From: Streptomyces alboflavus
GTDB lineage: Bacteria; Actinomycetota; Actinomycetes; Streptomycetales; Streptomycetaceae
Assembly: GCF_000716675.1 (NCBI RefSeq)
Contig: NZ_JNXT01000090.1
Location: 1 to 25,389 of the forward strand
Direction: 5' to 3'
Length of the DNA stretch: 25,389 nucleotides
Made by a program: the position numbers and the translations under genes. The notes below the pieces were generated by a model that was not told the DNA's origin, searched no databases, and worked only from the letters and a program-made list of their open reading frames with translations. Below, in pieces: positions 7,815 through 14,899 of this stretch. Each line of letters starts with the position of its first letter. Position 1 is the stretch's first letter.

Positions 7815-8546
7815 CTAGAGCAGATGCCCCGCCTCCGCCACCACCGGAAGGACCCTGCGGACCAGCTCGCCCACGGCGCCCTCCGGCGTCTCCAGGGCCA
7901 GGGCGTGGCGGACCATCGCGGCGGTCTGGGGGTCGCGGCCCGCCGTGGCCGTGATGTGGGCGACGAACTGCTCGACCAGCCACGCGCGCAGCTCGTCCAG
8001 GGGAGGCTGCTTGTCCTCGTCGAGCCAGATGAGGGAGGCCGCCTCGACGGCGGTGATCCACATGCGGACGGTCATCCGGAGCCGGGGGCTGGGCGGCTCG
8101 GGGAGTTCCATGTGGTTGAGGATGTGCTCGGCGGCGGCGCGGCGGACGCCGTCGACGATGGCGGTGGTGCGGGAGGTCTCGATGACGCTGCCGCCCTGGA
8201 GCAGCGCGCTGAACCCGGTGTCGTGCTCGTCGACGAAGGCGAGGTACCGGTCGAGGGCGCGGCCGAGGCGCCGGGTGAGCGGGCCGTCCTGCGGCTCGGC
8301 GAAGCACTGTTCGAGCTCGTCGGCGGCCGTGCGCAGCGCCGCCTCGTACAACTGCTGCTTGCCGCCGGGGAAGTAGCGGTACACCAGGGGCCGCGACACC
8401 CCGGCGGCCTCCGCGACGTCGTCGAGCGAGACCTCCTCGGGGGCGCGGTGCGCGAAGAGGTTGAGCGCGGCGTCGAGGAGCTGGCTCTTGCGCTCCTCGA
8501 CGCTGAGGCGCCGGTACGCGCGGGTGGGGCCGACGGCTTGGGTCAT
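7815..8546 (-). CDS. TetR/AcrR family transcriptional regulator
   Basis: This 243-residue TetR-family repressor has its N-terminal helix-turn-helix at about residues 20-62 (RKSQLLDAALNLF, VSLDDVAEAAGVSRPLVYRYF, then GGKQQLY). The C-terminal ligand-binding and dimerisation region shows no specific ligand signature. It lies 94 bp downstream of the AurF-like oxygenase gene on the same strand and is a natural candidate regulator of the diiron locus. The ATG has only a poor ribosome-binding site, and a -10-like TACGCT ends 7 nt before it, so the transcript is probably leaderless. A perfect palindrome sits just upstream of that -10, consistent with autoregulation (inferred). Confidence 0.92.
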   Translation of the reverse strand: MTQAVGPTRAYRRLSVEERKSQLLDAALNLFAHRAPEEVSLDDVAEAAGVSRPLVYRYFPGGKQQLYEAALRTAADELEQCFAEPQDGPLTRRLGRALDRYLAFVDEHDTGFSALLQGGSVIETSRTTAIVDGVRRAAAEHILNHMELPEPPSPRLRMTVRMWITAVEAASLIWLDEDKQPPLDELRAWLVEQFVAHITATAGRDPQTAAMVRHALALETPEGAVGELVRRVLPVVAEAGHLL

Positions 8547-8553
8547 GTCCCGC

Positions 8554-8577
8554 AGCGTAACCGTGTTTTCGTACGAA
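8554..8577 (-). promoter_or_regulatory. Candidate leaderless tetR promoter with TTCGTACGAA operator
   Basis: On the minus strand a -10-like TACGCT (8559-8554) ends 7 nt before the ATG. A perfect 10-bp palindrome TTCGTACGAA (8568-8577) lies where the -35/-10 spacer would be. This is a common position for a TetR autorepressor site. No good -35 hexamer is seen. Confidence 0.45.
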
Positions 8578-8640
8578 GAGTCGGGCGCGGGGACGCCCCG
8601 GGGCGGCGGGTGGCCGGGAGCGAGCGGGGCGCCCCGCGGG

Positions 8641-9579
8641 TCACGCGAGCAGGCCGGAGGACTTCCACAGTCGCCTGCCCGCCCCGCGCAGCACGCCGAT
8701 GTCGTCCAGGAAGTCGGTCAGCCGCTTCGCGCCGGACTGCATGACCTCGCGCCGGTGACCGCTCGCCTTGACCTGGGCGAGTGCCTCGCGGCGGTCGAGG
8801 CCGACGTTCGTGTACACCTGCGGGTTGACGAAGGCGATGGAGAAGACGCGGGCCGCCTCGCCGCTGCTGACGCGGGTCAGCTCGCGCTCCCAGCGCGGCG
8901 CGGTCACCATCTGGCGGCGCAGCTCCTCGCGGGCGTACCGGACGTGGCGGGCCTCCTCCACGACGTGGATGCGGGTCACGCCGCGCACGATGGTCTGCAC
9001 GCGCTCGTCGGGGAACGTCAGGCGCTGCATCCAGTCCAGGATCTCCTCGCCGAGCAGGGTGCAGGCGAAGGAACCCGGTGTGGTGGAGACGGTCTTGAGG
9101 ACGCGGGCGAGATTGTGGTTGAGCTTGGTGACGGGGTACGTGGGCGCCCCGCCCTTCTCGATCATGCGGGCGAACATCATCGAGTGGCGGCACTCGTCGG
9201 CGATCTCCGTGAGCGCGTACCGCACGTGCGCGCTGGTCACGGACTTGTCGTAGATGTGCCGCACGAGCAGCTGCATGAGGATGATCTCGAACCAGATGCC
9301 GAGGGAGGCGAGCGAGGCCGCCTCGTGCCGGGCCAGGTCCATGCGCTGTTCCTCGGACATCCGGCGCCACAGCGGGGTGTCGTAGAGCGAGACGAGCTCC
9401 GGCGGCCAGAACCACTTGCCGTCCTCGACCGGCGCGTCCCAGTCCAGCTCCTTGTCGGGGTCGAAGGAGTGCTTGGCGGACGACTCCAGGAGTCGCTGCG
9501 CCACCTGTTCGCGGTCCTTGAGCAGGCCGAGCGCGTCCCGCAGACCGGCGAGTTCGCTGTCCTCGGTCACGGTCGTCAT
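8641..9579 (-). CDS. AurF-like diiron oxygenase (p-aminobenzoate N-oxygenase family)
   Basis: This 312-residue non-haem diiron enzyme belongs to the AurF/CmlI type, whose members oxidise aryl amines to nitro groups using O2. All expected ligand motifs are present: a helix with Glu98 (IWFEII), Glu129/His132 in DECRH, Glu178 or Glu179 in LLGEEILDW, and His205/Glu209/His212 in IHVVEEARH (spacing H-x3-E-x2-H as in AurF). The ATG at 9579 has AGGAG about 7 nt upstream. It is divergent from a second, unrelated ferritin-like gene and is followed by tetR. No biosynthetic cluster surrounds it, so the substrate is unknown; it may act on fatty or aromatic substrates rather than in a dedicated antibiotic pathway. 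Confidence 0.88.
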   Translation of the reverse strand: MTTVTEDSELAGLRDALGLLKDREQVAQRLLESSAKHSFDPDKELDWDAPVEDGKWFWPPELVSLYDTPLWRRMSEEQRMDLARHEAASLASLGIWFEIILMQLLVRHIYDKSVTSAHVRYALTEIADECRHSMMFARMIEKGGAPTYPVTKLNHNLARVLKTVSTTPGSFACTLLGEEILDWMQRLTFPDERVQTIVRGVTRIHVVEEARHVRYAREELRRQMVTAPRWERELTRVSSGEAARVFSIAFVNPQVYTNVGLDRREALAQVKASGHRREVMQSGAKRLTDFLDDIGVLRGAGRRLWKSSGLLA

Positions 9580-9780
9580 GAGATCTCCTGCTCCTCGTGT
9601 GCTCTCGCAAGCGGGTTACCGGGGGTCACTTCTTATGAGACTGCTTGTCAGCAAGGCCGTCAATCCCTTGCGCACGACTTGTTGACCCCGCGTCTACCAC
9701 CGTGTGAGCCTGCCAAGGAGCCACCCCTGTGCGGCGGTTGCGCGGCACCGGGAGCCGCCGAGACCCGCGAGGAGCCGTCC
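9580..9780. promoter_or_regulatory. Divergent promoter region between two diiron enzyme genes
   Basis: This 201-bp gap must hold promoters in both directions. For the minus-strand gene, TTGACG (9663-9658) is followed after 17 bp by a poor TCTCAT. On the plus strand TTGACC occurs at 9682-9687 without a convincing -10. A short imperfect dyad TGCT-TGTC-AGCA (9642-9653) overlaps the minus-strand spacer. Individual elements are weak; the regulatory role rests on gene orientation. Confidence 0.4.
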
Positions 9781-10917
9781 GTGTCCACACGCGATCTGTA
9801 CACCTCAGGCCAGCAGGACCTCACCTGGCAGGTGCCCGCCACGGGCGCCGCCCGCTTCAGCTGGGAGGCCATGTTTGTCGGCCAGGAAGGGGGCTCAGGC
9901 CGCGAACGCCTGCTGAACCTCTACCAAAAGGGCAAGGACAAGCAGTGGGACGGCGCCAAGCGCATCGCCTGGGACCTGGAGGTCGACCCGCTGGACCCGC
10001 TCGGCACCCCCGACGAGGCCATGTCGATCTACGGCACCCGGTACTGGGACGTGATGTCCCCCGCCGAGCGCGGCGAGCTGCGCAAGCACTACGCCTCCTG
10101 GCAGTTCAGCCAGTTCCTGCACGGCGAGCAGGGCGCGATGGTGTGCGCGGCCCGCATCGTGGAGTCCGTCCCCGACCTCGACGCGAAGTTCTACTCCGCC
10201 ACCCAGACCATGGACGAGGCCCGGCACGCCGAGATCTACAGCCGCTTCCTGCACGAGAAGATCGGCATGCTCTACCCGATCAACGACAACCTGCGGTCGC
10301 TGCTCGGCGACACGCTGCGCGACTCCCGCTGGGACATGCCCTACCTCGGCATGCAGGTCCTCATCGAGGGCCTCGCCCTGGCCGCCTTCGGCATGATCCG
10401 CGACACCACCGACAAGCCGCTGCCCAAGCAGATCCTCGCGTACGTCATGCAGGACGAGGCCCGGCACGTGGCCTTCGGGCGGATGGCGCTGCGCGACTAC
10501 TACAAGCAGCTCTCCGACGCCGAACTGCGCGAACGCGAGGAGTTCGTCATCGAGGGCTGCTACTTGATGCGTGACCGGCTGCGCGGGGTGGAGGTCCTGG
10601 AGAACTTCGGCATCCCGCTGAAGGACGCCGAGGAGTGCAGCGAGCGCTCCGAATACCTCCAGCTCTTCCGGCAGTTGCTGTTCAGCCGCATCGTGCCGTG
10701 CGTCAAGGACATCGGCCTGTGGGGCAAGCGGCTCCAGCAGGCGTACGTCGACATGGGCGTGTTCGAGATGGGCGACTCCAACCTCGACCAGCTGATGGCG
10801 CAGGACGAGGAGATCGCGGAGAAGCTGGACGCCGAGCGCTTCGCCGCGGAGGAGGGGGAGCGGGTCGCCGAGGTCGAGGCGGCTGTCGCGGCCGGCGCGG
10901 CCACGGACGGCGACTAG
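9781..10917 (+). CDS. Ferritin-like diiron-binding protein (RNR R2-like fold), probable oxygenase
   Basis: This 378-residue protein has the E...ExxH...E...ExxH signature of four-helix-bundle diiron proteins: Glu116 (HGEQ), Glu146/His149 (MDEARHAE), Glu196 (VLIEGL) and Glu226/His229 (MQDEARHVAFG). This set is distinct from the AurF-like enzyme next to it. The GTG start at 9781 has GAGGAG 6 nt upstream. The C-terminal 40 residues are Glu/Ala-rich and acidic. The exact reaction is not recognisable; related folds include ribonucleotide reductase R2 and small-molecule oxygenases. Its stop codon lies inside a perfect 7-bp inverted repeat. The shared intergenic region suggests that both diiron proteins are expressed together. 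Confidence 0.85.
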   Translation: MSTRDLYTSGQQDLTWQVPATGAARFSWEAMFVGQEGGSGRERLLNLYQKGKDKQWDGAKRIAWDLEVDPLDPLGTPDEAMSIYGTRYWDVMSPAERGELRKHYASWQFSQFLHGEQGAMVCAARIVESVPDLDAKFYSATQTMDEARHAEIYSRFLHEKIGMLYPINDNLRSLLGDTLRDSRWDMPYLGMQVLIEGLALAAFGMIRDTTDKPLPKQILAYVMQDEARHVAFGRMALRDYYKQLSDAELREREEFVIEGCYLMRDRLRGVEVLENFGIPLKDAEECSERSEYLQLFRQLLFSRIVPCVKDIGLWGKRLQQAYVDMGVFEMGDSNLDQLMAQDEEIAEKLDAERFAAEEGERVAEVEAAVAAGAATDGD

Positions 10918-10934
10918 GCCACACTCTGGCCTAG
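10914..10934. terminator. Inverted repeat CTAGGCC-N7-GGCCTAG over the stop codon
   Basis: There is a perfect 7-bp stem with a 7-nt loop (ACACTCT). Its first arm contains the TAG stop of the ferritin-like gene. It could be a short intrinsic terminator or an operator for the downstream DUF664 gene, whose -10 box starts 9 bp later. Confidence 0.4.
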
Positions 10935-10942
10935 TTGAGCTC

Positions 10943-10955
10943 TAGCGTGTGCGCA
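10943..10955 (+). promoter_or_regulatory. -10 box of a probable leaderless promoter
   Basis: TAGCGT (10943-10948) ends 6 nt before the ATG at 10955. This would put transcription start at or next to the start codon. There is no ribosome-binding site upstream of that ATG, which supports a leaderless mRNA. No clear -35 is visible. Confidence 0.4.
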
Positions 10956-11449
10956 TGACCGAGACCCAGGAACTCCTCGACGCCCTGCGCGAGCAGCGCC
11001 GCACCCTCCTCATCACGGCGCGCGGACTCACCGACGAGCAGGCCGCCACCCGGTCCACCGTCAGCGAGCTGACACTCGGCGGCATCGTGAACCACCTCAC
11101 GCACGGCGAGCGCAACTGGACGCTCGTCCTGAGCAGCGGCACCGGCGAGACCCCGCCCGGCATGTTCGACATGGACCAGTACAAGATGCCGCAGGGCGCA
11201 GGACTGTCCGCACTCGTGGCCGCGTACGAGGCCGCCGCGCGCGCCACCGACGAGGCCGTGGAGCGCGCGGGGCTCGACACCGTCGTGCCGTTGCCCGAGG
11301 CGCCCTGGGAGCCGGGCGTCGTACCGCGGTGGTCCGTGCGCCGGATCGTGCTGCACCTGCTGCGCGAGACGGCGCAGCACTCCGGGCACGCGGACTTCCT
11401 CCGCGAGGCGATCGACGGCGCGAGCACCACGGCCCAGCTGGGCGACTAG
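10955..11449 (+). CDS. DinB/DUF664 family protein (possible mycothiol-dependent enzyme)
   Basis: This 164-residue helical-bundle protein is of the DinB/DUF664 superfamily, whose actinobacterial members often use mycothiol or bacillithiol as cofactor with a metal bound by three histidines. Candidate ligands are His47 (GGIVNHLTHGERNW) and His142/His145 in the C-terminal ETAQHSGHADFLRE motif. The ATG at 10955 is preferred; a GTG two codons earlier is possible, but neither has a ribosome-binding site. The neighbours are the ferritin-like gene upstream and a convergent PBP gene 19 bp downstream. The specific reaction (transferase, isomerase or hydrolase) cannot be told. Confidence 0.82.
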   Translation: MTETQELLDALREQRRTLLITARGLTDEQAATRSTVSELTLGGIVNHLTHGERNWTLVLSSGTGETPPGMFDMDQYKMPQGAGLSALVAAYEAAARATDEAVERAGLDTVVPLPEAPWEPGVVPRWSVRRIVLHLLRETAQHSGHADFLREAIDGASTTAQLGD

Positions 11450-11468
11450 CCACCCCGACGGCGCGGCC

Positions 11469-12923
11469 TCAGCGCAGGGCCGCCTCCATCACGGCCTTCG
11501 CGATCGGCGCCGCGCTCCCGCCGCCGCTGATGTCCGAGCGGTCCGCCGACGCGTCCTCGACGACCACCGCGACCGCCACCGAGGGCTCCGCGTCGCCCGG
11601 CTCCTGGGCCCAGGCGATGAACCAGGCGTACGGGGTGCCCGCGTTGCCGATGCCGTGCTGGGCCGTGCCCGTCTTGCCGCCGACGGTCACGCCCTCGATC
11701 GCGGCGTTCCGGCCCGTGCCCTTCTCGACGACGTCCGTCATCAGCTCGCGCAACTGCACGGCGGTGCCCGGGTTCATCGCCTGCCGCAGCGTCCGGGTGC
11801 CGGTCGACGCCACCGTGTCGCCGTCGTCGGTCGTCGTCCGGTCCACCAGGTAGGGCGCCTTGACCGAGCCGCCGCCCGCCACGGCCGCCGAGACCATCGC
11901 CATCTGTAGGGGCGTGGCGCGCGTGTCGTACTGGCCGATGGCGGACAGGGCGAGCTGCGCGTCGTCCATGGCCGTGTCGAAGGTGCTGGTGGCGACCGGG
12001 GAAGGGATCCGCAGGCCCGGGGTGTCGAAGCCGAACTTCTTCGCCGTGCCCGCCATGGCGTCCTGGCCGGTGTCGACGCCGAGCTTGGCGAAGACGGTGT
12101 TGCAGGACCACTGGAAGGCGTACCGCAGGCTGGCGTTCGCGCACCCCTCGACCTCGTTGGCGAGGCGGGTCGTGGTGCCCGGCAGGGTGTAGGGGGCGGG
12201 GGACCTGGTGTCCGCGTCCAGGTCGGTGACCTCGCCCGCGTCGAGCGCGGCCGCCGCCGTCACCACCTTGAACGTCGAGCCCGGCGGATAGGTCTGGCTC
12301 AGCGCCCGGTTGAGCATCGGCTTGTCCGGGTCGGCGTTGAGCCCGGCCCAGGCACCGGTCACGGCGCTGCCCGTGCCCGCGAGGCGCTCCGGGTCGTACG
12401 ACGGCGTCGACACCAGCGCGAGCACCTTGCCGGTGGCCGGGTCGAGGGCGGCCACGGCCCCCTTCTTGCCGCCGAGCCCGGCGTACGCCGCCCGCTGCAC
12501 GGCCGCCCTGATGGTGGTGACGACCTCGCCGCCGGGGTTCCGGGAGCGGGTGATGTCGTTCCACAGGGGGAGCGGGGCGAGCATGGGGTCGGTGCCGGAG
12601 AGGACGTCGTCCTCGGCGTGCTCCAGGAACGTGGTGCCGTACACCTGCGAGGCGAAGCCGGTCACCGGGGCGTACAACGGGCCGCTGCGGTACGTCCGTT
12701 CGTAGCGGAGCTGCTCGCCGGTGTCCTTGGCACCCGTCACGGGCTCGCCGTCCACCAGGATGTCGCCGCGCGGCTGGTCGTACCGGGCGATGGCGGTACG
12801 GCGGTTGGCGGGATTGTCGTCGTACGCCTGGGAGTCGACGACCTGCACCCGGGTCGCGTTCACGAGCAGGGCCACGAGCAGCAGCGCGCAGAACGCGGCG
12901 GCGTGGCGGATGTGGCGGGTCAC
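11469..12923 (-). CDS. Class B penicillin-binding protein (peptidoglycan transpeptidase)
   Basis: This 484-residue membrane-anchored D,D-transpeptidase has a single N-terminal membrane helix (residues 8-22), a short dimerisation/pedestal domain with the PRGDILVDG segment (about 51-59), and a transpeptidase domain from about 155. The catalytic motifs are complete: Ser216-x-x-Lys219 (PPGSTFK), Ser273-Cys-Asn275 and Lys417-Thr-Gly (GGKTGTAQ). The ATG at 12923 overlaps the stop of the upstream SEDS gene by 4 bp, so the pair is translationally coupled, as expected for a SEDS glycosyltransferase and its cognate PBP. It is shorter than FtsI and resembles actinobacterial PbpA. Streptomyces usually has more than one such pair, so I give no gene symbol. 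Confidence 0.94.
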   Translation of the reverse strand: MTRHIRHAAAFCALLLVALLVNATRVQVVDSQAYDDNPANRRTAIARYDQPRGDILVDGEPVTGAKDTGEQLRYERTYRSGPLYAPVTGFASQVYGTTFLEHAEDDVLSGTDPMLAPLPLWNDITRSRNPGGEVVTTIRAAVQRAAYAGLGGKKGAVAALDPATGKVLALVSTPSYDPERLAGTGSAVTGAWAGLNADPDKPMLNRALSQTYPPGSTFKVVTAAAALDAGEVTDLDADTRSPAPYTLPGTTTRLANEVEGCANASLRYAFQWSCNTVFAKLGVDTGQDAMAGTAKKFGFDTPGLRIPSPVATSTFDTAMDDAQLALSAIGQYDTRATPLQMAMVSAAVAGGGSVKAPYLVDRTTTDDGDTVASTGTRTLRQAMNPGTAVQLRELMTDVVEKGTGRNAAIEGVTVGGKTGTAQHGIGNAGTPYAWFIAWAQEPGDAEPSVAVAVVVEDASADRSDISGGGSAAPIAKAVMEAALR

Positions 12924-14299
12924 GCCCGGACCTCCTCGGACTCGGCCCCGGACACCGGCACCGGCTGGGCGCGCGCCGAGTCGCTGACCCGGATCAGGAG
13001 CGCCACGATGATCCAGTTCGTGACGACCGACGAACCGCCCTGTGCCAGGAACGGCATGGCCATCCCGGTCAGCGGGATGAGACCCGTCACCCCGCCCGCG
13101 ATCACGAACACCTGGAGCGCCACGATCGACGCGAGCCCGATCGCGAGCAGCCGCCCGAACGGGTCACGCAGCGCGAGCCCCGCCCGGAATCCGCGCTCCA
13201 CGAGCAGCGCGTACAGCAGGAAGATCGCCGTGAGCCCGGCGAGCCCCAGCTCCTCCCCGGCCGTCGCCAGGATGAAGTCCGACTTCGCGGCGAAGCCGAT
13301 GAGGATGGAGTGCCCGAGCCCGAGACCGGTGCCGAGCAGGCCCCCGGCCGCGAACGCGAACAGCGACTGGGCGAGCTGGTTCGGCCCCTCGCCCGCCTCG
13401 ATCGACGCGAACGGGTGCAGCCAGTCCTCGACCCTGCCGTGCACGTGCGGCTCCAGCGAGCCCACCGCGAACGCCCCGACCGCCGCGAGCAGCAGGCCGA
13501 CGGCGATCCAGCCGGTGCGCCCGGTGGCGACGTACAGCAGGATCACGAAGAGCCCGAAGAACAGCAGTGACGTGCCGAGGTCGCGCTCCAGGACGAGCAC
13601 GCCGACGCTGAGCAGCCAGATCGCCACGATCGGCCCGAGCACCCGCCCGGTGGGCAGTTGCAGGCGTTTGAACCTCCACACCTGGCGGCCCGCGTACGCG
13701 AGGGCGGTGCGGTTGGCCGCGAGATAACCCGCGAAGAACACCGCCAGCAGGATCTTCGCGAACTCGCCCGGCTGGATGGAGAATCCGCCGACCCGGATCC
13801 AGATGCGGGCGCCGTTCACCGCCGGGAAGAAGATCGGCACGATCATCAGGACGAGCGCGGTGACCACGGACAGATAGGCGTAGCCCTTGAGCACGCGGTG
13901 GTCGCGCAGGAGCAGCACGACGGCGATGCACAGACCGACGCCGATCGTCGACCAGACGAGCTGCGTGGGCGCCGCCCGGTCGCCGGGCGTCTCCAGGTCG
14001 AGCCGGTAGATGAGCACCAGGCCGAGGCCGTTGAGCAGCACCGCGATCGGGAGCAGGAGCGGGTCGGCGTACGGGGCCCGCAGCCGCACCGCCCCGTGGG
14101 CGAGGAGCGCGAGCACCCCGAGCCCGGCGCCGTAACCGGCGGCGCCGGGCGGGAGGGAACCGTCGTGGGCGAGCCCCACGGCGCAGTAGCCGTACACCGA
14201 GAGCAGCACGGCCACGACGATCAGCGCCAGCTCGGTGCCGCGGCGCCGCGGGACGCGGACAGCGGCGACGGTGGCGGACTCCGCCGCTGTTCCGGTCAT
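12920..14299 (-). CDS. FtsW/RodA/SpoVE family peptidoglycan polymerase (SEDS)
   Basis: This 459-residue multi-spanning membrane protein is a lipid II polymerase of the SEDS family. Hydrophobic segments run from about residue 24 to 440. Family landmarks are GARIWIRVGGFSIQPGEFAKI in the central region, then SLFAFAAGGLLGTGLGLGHS, KSDFILATAGEELGL and the C-terminal GMAMPFLAQGGSS. It is the first gene of the pair with the class B PBP (ATGA overlap). The ATG at 14299 lacks a ribosome-binding site; a promoter with its -10 ending 6 nt before the ATG suggests a leaderless transcript. The short cytoplasmic N-terminus is Arg-rich. RodA-type or FtsW-type assignment is not possible from sequence alone. 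Confidence 0.94.
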   Translation of the reverse strand: MTGTAAESATVAAVRVPRRRGTELALIVVAVLLSVYGYCAVGLAHDGSLPPGAAGYGAGLGVLALLAHGAVRLRAPYADPLLLPIAVLLNGLGLVLIYRLDLETPGDRAAPTQLVWSTIGVGLCIAVVLLLRDHRVLKGYAYLSVVTALVLMIVPIFFPAVNGARIWIRVGGFSIQPGEFAKILLAVFFAGYLAANRTALAYAGRQVWRFKRLQLPTGRVLGPIVAIWLLSVGVLVLERDLGTSLLFFGLFVILLYVATGRTGWIAVGLLLAAVGAFAVGSLEPHVHGRVEDWLHPFASIEAGEGPNQLAQSLFAFAAGGLLGTGLGLGHSILIGFAAKSDFILATAGEELGLAGLTAIFLLYALLVERGFRAGLALRDPFGRLLAIGLASIVALQVFVIAGGVTGLIPLTGMAMPFLAQGGSSVVTNWIIVALLIRVSDSARAQPVPVSGAESEEVRA

Positions 14300-14305
14300 G
14301 CCCGG

Positions 14306-14334
14306 AACGTAGCAAGCGGCGGACCTAATGTCCG
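14306..14334 (-). promoter_or_regulatory. Candidate leaderless promoter of the SEDS-PBP operon
   Basis: Minus strand: -35-like CGGACA (14334-14329), a 17-bp spacer, -10-like TACGTT (14311-14306), then 6 nt to the ATG. A 5-bp inverted repeat CGGAC-CTAAT-GTCCG (14320-14334) overlaps the -35 and could bind a regulator. Confidence 0.45.
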
Positions 14335-14355
14335 GTTATGTCGCCGGTGTCCTGG

Positions 14356-14721
14356 TCAGCACCAGCGCGGCGCGGGCCCGATGTTGGCGATGTAGTGCGC
14401 GGCACCCCAGGCCCAGGTGCCGTCCGTGAGCAGGTACCAGCGGTCGTTGTGGTGCACGTACTCGCCGCGCGCCTTGCAGAAGATGTGCACGACCTTGCCG
14501 TACGGCTCACTCCGGATGACCTTGCTGCCCCGCGTCGGGGCGTCCCGCAGGAGCAGCCCGGTCTTGGCGGTGACCCGCCCCTTGTAGATCGGCGGATTGT
14601 TGTTCGCGTCGTCGGCGGCGGCGCCGGGCGCGGCGGTGAGGACGGTCGCGGCGGCGAGGGCGCCACCGGCCACGAGTATGGAGAGACGGGTGGCGACGGA
14701 GGGGCGGGTGCGACGGGCCAT
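14356..14721 (-). CDS. Small secreted SH3-like protein
   Basis: This 121-residue exported protein has a signal peptide (residues 1-36, RRTRPSVATR then a hydrophobic stretch ending PGAAADD). A bacterial SH3-type fold follows (about 44-112: IYKGRVTAKTGLLLRDAP, VVHIFCKARGEYVHHNDRWY), of the kind that often binds cell-wall peptides. Two cysteines (KVVHIFCKA and the C-terminal Trp-Cys) could form a disulphide. The ATG has GAGGAG 5 nt upstream. The gene precedes the SEDS/PBP operon by 56 bp in the same direction, which suggests a wall-related role, but that operon has its own promoter-like sequence. Confidence 0.82.
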   Translation of the reverse strand: MARRTRPSVATRLSILVAGGALAAATVLTAAPGAAADDANNNPPIYKGRVTAKTGLLLRDAPTRGSKVIRSEPYGKVVHIFCKARGEYVHHNDRWYLLTDGTWAWGAAHYIANIGPAPRWC

Positions 14722-14749
14722 GGGGACTCCTCAGGGAGCGGAAGGGTGG

Positions 14750-14808
14750 CATCGCGACCGGTACAAAGGCCGCGATGTCACGCTATGAGCGACACGAGGA
14801 GCACGCAA
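14750..14808 (-). promoter_or_regulatory. Promoter of the SH3-like gene with inverted repeat at the start site
   Basis: Minus strand: TTGCGT (14808-14803), a 17-bp spacer, then TAGCGT (14785-14780) form a good sigma-70/HrdB-type promoter. Just downstream, perfect 7-bp arms CATCGCG (14750-14756) and CGCGATG (14771-14777) flank a 14-nt loop and would cover the start site or fold in the 5' leader. Confidence 0.6.
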
Positions 14809-14830
14809 ACGAACACAGACGGTGAAATTG

Positions 14831-14870
14831 AAGCCCGTCCGGCGTTTGAGGACGAGCAAGGCCGAAGGCC
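14831..14870 (-). repeat. Dispersed repeat copy D
   Basis: The sequence AGCCCGTCCGGCGTTTGAGG (14832-14851) followed by hairpin GGCC-GAA-GGCC (14860-14870) matches copies A-C in order and spacing, but the hairpin stem differs while pairing is kept. It lies between the histidine kinase stop and the SH3-like gene promoter. Nothing else is seen in that gap. Confidence 0.75.
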
Positions 14871-14899
14871 GCGACTCGGCGGTGCGCCGACGCCGGGGG

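Noticed and set aside
9642..9653. TetR operator in the divergent diiron promoter (TGCT-TGTC-AGCA)
   Set aside because: Only 4-bp arms, and unlike the TTCGTACGAA palindrome at tetR. It is too weak to call.
13725..13727. TAA on the plus strand (TTA on minus) inside the SEDS gene, possible bldA codon
   Set aside because: It is out of frame with the gene start at 14299; the in-frame codons read GGT-TAT-CTC.
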